Translations under genes and position numbers: made by a program
Notes under the pieces: model-generated
What the model saw: the letters and a program-made list of their open reading frames with translations, nothing else
The model's database searches: none
What the model was told of the DNA's origin: nothing
In this document: positions 1-4,078 of the stretch, in pieces
Layout of the letters: every line of letters starts with the position of its first letter
How positions within the stretch are numbered: the first letter of the stretch is position 1
Source: Lachnospiraceae bacterium
GTDB lineage: Bacteria; Bacillota; Clostridia; Lachnospirales; Lachnospiraceae
Direction of reading: 5' to 3'
Length of the DNA: 7,205 bases
Assembly (NCBI GenBank): GCA_003484785.1
Contig: DNAD01000332.1
Span: forward strand, 1-7,205

Positions 1-839
1 ATGAACCTTCCCATCTCAGTATAGACCGAAACATCCCCCATCCCGGCAGGGATAAGTATTTGCTCATATTTTTCCTTAACGCCCTGTCCTATCTTTATGA
101 TATCATTGGGCTCCTGCTCCGGTCTGTAGGGTATTCCGACACCGCCGGAGAGATTGATAAAGGCAATGTGTACATTAACCTTCTCACTTATTTCCTTTGC
201 AAAGCTGAACAGGATGCCCGCAAGCTCGGGATAATATTCATTTGTAACGGTATTGCTTGCAAGAAAGGCATGGATCCCCAGATTTTTAACGCCCTTTTCC
301 TTAAGGATACGGGCCGCCTCAAGCAGCTGCTCTCTTGTCATCCCGTACTTCGAATCGCCGGGATTGTCCATTATGCCGTTGCTCATCTCAAACAGCCCGC
401 CCGGGTTAAAGCGGCAGCTCATGGTCTCCGGGAACCCGTCAGGCCCCAATATCCCTTCAAGAAAATCGATATGGGTGATATCATCAAGATTAATAATAGC
501 CCCGAGCTTCGCCGCATATGAGTATTCCTCTGCAGGAGTATCGTTTGAGGAAAACATGATCCTGTCACCCGAAAAGCCCAGCTTGTCAGCCAGCATAAGC
601 TCCGTATAGGAGGAGCAGTCAAGGCCGCAGCCATAATCCTTCATCAGCTCGAGAATGAAGGGATTCGGACATGCCTTTACCGCGAAATACTCACAGAACC
701 CGCTGTTCCATTCAAAGGCTCTTCTGACGTTCTCAAGATTTTTCCTTAAACCCTTCTCAGCATAAACAATATAAGGCGTGGGAAATTGTTCCGCGATCTC
801 CCGGGCCTTTGCTTCGCTCAGAAATGCTTCTTTTCTCAT
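1..839 (-). CDS. lysA: Diaminopimelate decarboxylase (PLP fold-type III), N-terminal 279 codons; gene continues past the left edge
   Basis: This enzyme decarboxylates meso-diaminopimelate to L-lysine, the last step of lysine synthesis, in the cytoplasm. The visible part is the alanine-racemase-like TIM barrel. Residues 51-60 read YFAVKACPNP, with K55 the expected Schiff-base lysine for pyridoxal phosphate. DCSSYTE (74-80), the IINLDD strand (115-120), CRFNPGG (142-148) and the Gly-rich INLSGGVGIPY (228-238) follow the family order. The visible part ends in EMGRF, the place of the usual EPGR motif; the C-terminal barrel with the partner-subunit Cys/Asp motif lies outside the window. The start ATG (837-839) has an AGAGGAG site nine bases upstream. 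The usual GIHxHIGSQ motif reads GIHAFLASN here (188-196), so this is a divergent branch. A related decarboxylase, such as carboxynorspermidine decarboxylase, is a less likely alternative. It is the last visible gene of the operon. Confidence 0.85.
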   Translation of the reverse strand, partial: MRKEAFLSEAKAREIAEQFPTPYIVYAEKGLRKNLENVRRAFEWNSGFCEYFAVKACPNPFILELMKDYGCGLDCSSYTELMLADKLGFSGDRIMFSSNDTPAEEYSYAAKLGAIINLDDITHIDFLEGILGPDGFPETMSCRFNPGGLFEMSNGIMDNPGDSKYGMTREQLLEAARILKEKGVKNLGIHAFLASNTVTNEYYPELAGILFSFAKEISEKVNVHIAFINLSGGVGIPYRPEQEPNDIIKIGQGVKEKYEQILIPAGMGDVSVYTEMGRF

Positions 840-848
840 AATATTTTT

Positions 849-856
849 TCTCCTCT
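849..856 (-). promoter_or_regulatory. Ribosome binding site of lysA
   Basis: AGAGGAGA on the minus strand lies nine bases before the lysA ATG and overlaps the TAG stop codon of the upstream TPR/MORN gene. This supports the chosen lysA start and suggests that ribosomes ending on the upstream gene help initiation. Confidence 0.75.
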
Positions 857-2024
857 AATCTATAAAGCCCTCGACTCCTCTTTTGGAGCCGTCCGAGGTA
901 AGATTCGAGCTTCCGTCCTCTGATTTTGCTATGATATAGTGTCCGCTGACTCCGGAGTCTCCGTTATCAGATTTCTGCGCAACCCCTTCTGAGGCTTTAT
1001 AGCTGTATCTTACCGAGCCGCCGCTCTTAAGGGTACCGGACAGGCTCATGGATCCGTTCTCCAGACCGTCCTTATAGCTCCCGCTTATGATCTGCTTTGT
1101 CATTCCGCCCGAGCTTACCCTGTCGGCATAATAATTGGCGGTCACAGTACCTTTGCCGTTTGGCATGTCATTAAGCCACTCACCCTCATAGATCGACGAT
1201 CCCATGGCCGAGGTTTCCGAATATACCGCACGGATCCATGTGCCCTTACCCTCTCTCAGGTCATTGGCAAAGTCTCCGTAATAATAGTATCCGTCCATAT
1301 AAGCGGCAACACCCTTTCCGTTCCTCGTGCCGTCATCGCCTTTATCCCCGTAGTAATAGGATGTCTCCTTATTAACTATCTCATCGCTAAGCTCTACAAA
1401 CTCCTCTTCTCTTACCATCTCCTTTACTTTATCGATATTTCCTTCCTCAAAGCATTGATAGAGCCTCATGAGCAGATCATTATGGGCTGCCTCGATCGCT
1501 GCCTGTTCCTGCTCCCTTGCAAGCCTCTCCTCCTCCTCGGCCCTGAGCCTTGCTCTCTCTATCTGTATGTTATCGACAATGGTATGCATGTTCTCATCCT
1601 GAGTAGCCTCATACCCTCTTGTCAGTATATCGATGATCGCGTCTTCATCCTGTCTGCCTTCATAAATATTGTAAATCGCCCAATAGGCGCTCTTATTTGC
1701 CCTGTCGTAGGTGATGGCGTTATTATAGGCTTCTATTGCCTCATCCGAGTTTCCCAGGCTGCTTCCGAGACGAATATAGGCATGGGCTATGGCAGCCTTT
1801 ACAGCCTCGTTTTCCGGTTCGTATTCAAGCGCCTCATCGTATCTTGCTATGGCCTCCGGATAGTTTTCCGCCTCCATAAGCTCATTTCCCCGGGCCACAA
1901 TAGAACCCATTCTGTGATCCGGCGAATTGAAAGTGCCGGCATAGTATACTCCCATCCATACGCCTGCTATTATGGCCACTCCTATGATCGCCTCTATTAT
2001 GAATAAAACTGTATTATTCTTCAT
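855..2024 (-). CDS. Membrane-anchored TPR and MORN repeat protein of unknown function
   Basis: From the ATG at 2022-2024 the product has 389 residues. A hydrophobic helix at about 7-29 looks like an uncleaved signal anchor, probably placing the rest outside the cytoplasm. Two TPR-like units follow (about 41-74 and 75-108; NYPEAIARYDEALEYEPEN is typical), then a charged coiled coil (about 152-180). MORN-type repeats occur at about 223-264 (YYGD..NGKG, YYGDF..REGKG), 279-296 (YEGEW..NGKG) and weakly 314-330, ending in a Gly/Ser-rich tail. TPR units usually bind proteins; bacterial MORN repeats lack one fixed function. An in-frame TTG at 2031-2033 would overlap the ung stop as TTGA and add three residues. 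Neither start has a clear Shine-Dalgarno, so ATG is preferred on codon alone. Position between ung and lysA points to co-transcription, not to a role in lysine synthesis. The gene call is firm; the function is unknown. Confidence 0.85.
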   Translation of the reverse strand: MKNNTVLFIIEAIIGVAIIAGVWMGVYYAGTFNSPDHRMGSIVARGNELMEAENYPEAIARYDEALEYEPENEAVKAAIAHAYIRLGSSLGNSDEAIEAYNNAITYDRANKSAYWAIYNIYEGRQDEDAIIDILTRGYEATQDENMHTIVDNIQIERARLRAEEEERLAREQEQAAIEAAHNDLLMRLYQCFEEGNIDKVKEMVREEEFVELSDEIVNKETSYYYGDKGDDGTRNGKGVAAYMDGYYYYGDFANDLREGKGTWIRAVYSETSAMGSSIYEGEWLNDMPNGKGTVTANYYADRVSSGGMTKQIISGSYKDGLENGSMSLSGTLKSGGSVRYSYKASEGVAQKSDNGDSGVSGHYIIAKSEDGSSNLTSDGSKRGVEGFID

Positions 2025-2029
2025 ATTTG

Positions 2030-2704
2030 TCAAATATTTTCGATCTGCCAGTCAATCGGCTCTATTTGGTTCTCCTTAAGAAATCTGTTTGCCCTGCTGA
2101 AATGCCCGCAGCCGAAAAAACCTCTGTAGGCAGACAGCGGACTGGGATGAGGCGCTTTCAGCACCAGCTGGCGCGGATTGTCAAGTGAAGCGCCCTTCTG
2201 CTGGGCCGGCCTTCCCCAGAGCATATAAACAATGGGCCTGTCCTCTTCGTTGAGTATCCTTATCACCGCATCGGTAAACTGCTCCCATCCCAGCCCCTGA
2301 TGGGAATTAGCCTGATGCGCCCGTACAGTCAGCACGGTATTAAGAAGCAGCACTCCCTGCCTCGCCCATTTTTCAAGATATCCGTTATTGGGAATGTAGA
2401 GCCCAAGATCGTCACTGAGCTCCTTATAGATGTTTTCAAGCGAAGGAGGTATGGCTACCTCAGGTTTTACGGAAAAGCAAAGACCATGAGCCTGCCCCGG
2501 TTCGTGATAGGGATCCTGCCCCAGGATAACCGCCTTAACGGATTTAAGGGGAGTCAGCTCAAAAGCCTTAAACAGATCATCCGGCCCCGGATATATGGTT
2601 CTTGTCCTGTATTCATTCCTTATGGTCTCATATAGCTTTTTATAATAAGGCTTTGAGAATTCGGCAGAAAGAGGCCCTTTCCAGTCGTTAGCTATCGATG
2701 CCAT
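2030..2704 (-). CDS. ung: Uracil-DNA glycosylase, family 1
   Basis: The enzyme removes uracil from DNA arising from cytosine deamination or dUTP misincorporation, starting base-excision repair. The 224-residue product is full length for family 1. GQDPYH at 62-67 contains the catalytic water-activating D64, at the same number as in the Escherichia coli enzyme. The uracil-binding LLLNTVLTV segment (119-127) carries N122. HPSPLSAYRGFFGC (186-199) is the DNA-intercalation loop with catalytic H186. All key residues are present, so it should be active. The ATG directly follows the hisF TAG stop and has a near-perfect TAAGGAGG site inside the end of hisF, which fixes the start. Its TGA stop falls about five bases before the preferred start of the TPR/MORN gene. 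Confidence 0.98.
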   Translation of the reverse strand: MASIANDWKGPLSAEFSKPYYKKLYETIRNEYRTRTIYPGPDDLFKAFELTPLKSVKAVILGQDPYHEPGQAHGLCFSVKPEVAIPPSLENIYKELSDDLGLYIPNNGYLEKWARQGVLLLNTVLTVRAHQANSHQGLGWEQFTDAVIRILNEEDRPIVYMLWGRPAQQKGASLDNPRQLVLKAPHPSPLSAYRGFFGCGHFSRANRFLKENQIEPIDWQIENI

Positions 2705-3469
2705 CTAAGACCTCCTTACGGAAATTCCTCTGTCGGAAAGGTAATCCTTAAGCGCGGATATTTCCAGCTCCTTAAAATGAAATAATGAAGCAGCAAGAGC
2801 GGCGTCGGCTTTTCCCTCTGTAAAAGCCTGATAAAAATGCTCCATGCTTCCCGCGCCGCCGGAGGCAATAACAGGTATGTCGACGTTTTCGGAGATGATC
2901 CGGGTAAGCTCAAGATCGTACCCTGCCTTGGTCCCGTCGCAGTCCATGCTCGTCAGCAGTATCTCTCCGGCACCTGCTTCATAAGCCTTAACGGCCCACT
3001 CCACAGCATCCAGGCCCGTATCTATCCTTCCTCCGTTTTTGTATACGCTGAATCCGCTTCCGTCCTTTCTCCTTCTGGCGTCAATGGCAACCACAACACA
3101 CTGGCTGCCGAATTTGTCGGCCGCCTCCGAAATAAGCCCGGGGTTGCCGATTGCAGCGGAGTTAACAGAGACCTTGTCCGCCCCTTCCCTGAGTATCTTT
3201 TTAAAATCCTCCACCGAGCGGATGCCCCCTCCCACCGTAAAGGGAATGAACACCTGCTCAGCGACCCTTCTGACCATATCCACTACCGTGTCACGCTCGT
3301 CAGAGGAGGCAGTGATATCGAGAAAGACCAGCTCGTCCGCGCCCGCTTTATCATAGGCCGCGGCGATCTCCACCGGGTCCCCGGCATCCCTCAGATTAAC
3401 GAAATTTACTCCTTTTACCACACGCCCGGCATGAACGTCCAGGCAGGGTATTATCCGTTTTGTATACAT
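2705..3469 (-). CDS. hisF: Imidazole glycerol phosphate synthase, cyclase subunit
   Basis: HisF is the cyclase half of imidazole glycerol phosphate synthase. It uses ammonia from HisH to convert PRFAR into imidazole glycerol phosphate and AICAR, linking histidine and purine synthesis. The 254-residue protein is a complete (beta/alpha)8 barrel. It shows the opening RIIPCLDV with catalytic D11, D51 in FLDITAS, the phosphate loop VGGGIRS (79-85), catalytic D130 in VVAIDARR, the [10 protein letters not shown] loop (176-185) and the second phosphate site IASGGAG (201-207). The start ATG has GGAG nine bases upstream and lies three bases after the hisH stop. Adjacent hisH supplies the glutaminase partner. 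No other his genes occur in the window. Confidence 0.98.
   Translation of the reverse strand: MYTKRIIPCLDVHAGRVVKGVNFVNLRDAGDPVEIAAAYDKAGADELVFLDITASSDERDTVVDMVRRVAEQVFIPFTVGGGIRSVEDFKKILREGADKVSVNSAAIGNPGLISEAADKFGSQCVVVAIDARRRKDGSGFSVYKNGGRIDTGLDAVEWAVKAYEAGAGEILLTSMDCDGTKAGYDLELTRIISENVDIPVIASGGAGSMEHFYQAFTEGKADAALAASLFHFKELEISALKDYLSDRGISVRRS
2711..2718 (-). promoter_or_regulatory. Strong ribosome binding site of ung, inside the hisF coding end
   Basis: TAAGGAGG on the minus strand, six bases before the ung ATG, is the best Shine-Dalgarno match in the window. It lies within the last codons of hisF, so ung translation need not depend on hisF readthrough. Confidence 0.85.
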
Positions 3470-3472
3470 TGC

Positions 3473-4078
3473 TCACAGCTCCAAAAAATTCCTGAGTATC
3501 CCGAGGCCCACTGTACTGCTTTTCTCCGGATGAAACTGACATGCGAACACATTTCCTCTTTCCACAGAGGCATCGATCCCCGTATTGTAATGTGTCACTG
3601 CTCTGACTATCGAACTGTCCTCTGCTTCAAGATAATAGCTGTGGACAAAATATACATATGAGCCATCCGGGATTCCCTTAAAGAGCCTGCCCTCATTTTT
3701 AAGCTCAAGGGAATTCCATCCCATATGCGGGATCTTTCTGTACTCTCCCGAGGGTATCCGTTTTATATGGCCCTTGAGGATCCCAAGACCTTTTATACCT
3801 TCCGATTCCTCACTGTCTTCAAACATAAGCTGAAGGCCCAGACAGATGCCGAGAAACGGTATATTCTGAGTTACTGCCTGCTTAAGCACCGGCACCAGTC
3901 CGTAGCTCTCCAGCCGCCCCATGGCATCCCCGAAGGCACCGACTCCCGGAAGGATAACCTTGTCGGAATTCAATATCTTTTCCGCATCTCTTGTAAGGAT
4001 CCACTTCTCCCCCAGGAATTCAACCGCCTTCTCTACGCTTTTTATGTTTCCCGCATCATAATCGACTATCGCTATCAT
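3473..4078 (-). CDS. hisH: Imidazole glycerol phosphate synthase, glutamine amidotransferase subunit
   Basis: HisH hydrolyses glutamine and channels the ammonia to HisF. The 201-residue product is a typical class I amidotransferase domain. It opens with IAIVDYDAGNIKSV, carries the PGVGAFGDAM oxyanion region (44-53), the nucleophile C79 in GICLGLQL, the HMGWN segment (118-122) contacting HisF, and H183 and E185 in QFHPEKS, completing the Cys-His-Glu triad. Its ATG overlaps the stop of the upstream 968-residue gene as ATGA, which implies translational coupling. The purine stretch GAGAGAGG just before the start is close to the ATG for a standard Shine-Dalgarno, so coupling may matter more than independent initiation. 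Confidence 0.98.
   Translation of the reverse strand: MIAIVDYDAGNIKSVEKAVEFLGEKWILTRDAEKILNSDKVILPGVGAFGDAMGRLESYGLVPVLKQAVTQNIPFLGICLGLQLMFEDSEESEGIKGLGILKGHIKRIPSGEYRKIPHMGWNSLELKNEGRLFKGIPDGSYVYFVHSYYLEAEDSSIVRAVTHYNTGIDASVERGNVFACQFHPEKSSTVGLGILRNFLEL
3479..3482 (-). promoter_or_regulatory. Ribosome binding site of hisF
   Basis: A GGAG core nine bases before the hisF ATG lies in the last codons of hisH, in keeping with coupled, balanced production of the two subunits. Confidence 0.6.

Noticed and set aside
1455..2006. Plus-strand reading frame opposite the TPR/MORN gene
   Set aside because: The minus strand shows clear TPR and MORN periodicity; the plus frame has no recognisable feature.
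2031..2033. TTG start for the TPR/MORN gene overlapping the ung stop
   Set aside because: No Shine-Dalgarno supports it over the ATG three codons later, and TTG is the rarer start; kept only as an alternative.
2837..3661. Long plus-strand reading frame (274 codons) over hisF and hisH
   Set aside because: It lies opposite two genes with complete catalytic motifs, crosses their junction, and shows no domain or ribosome binding site.
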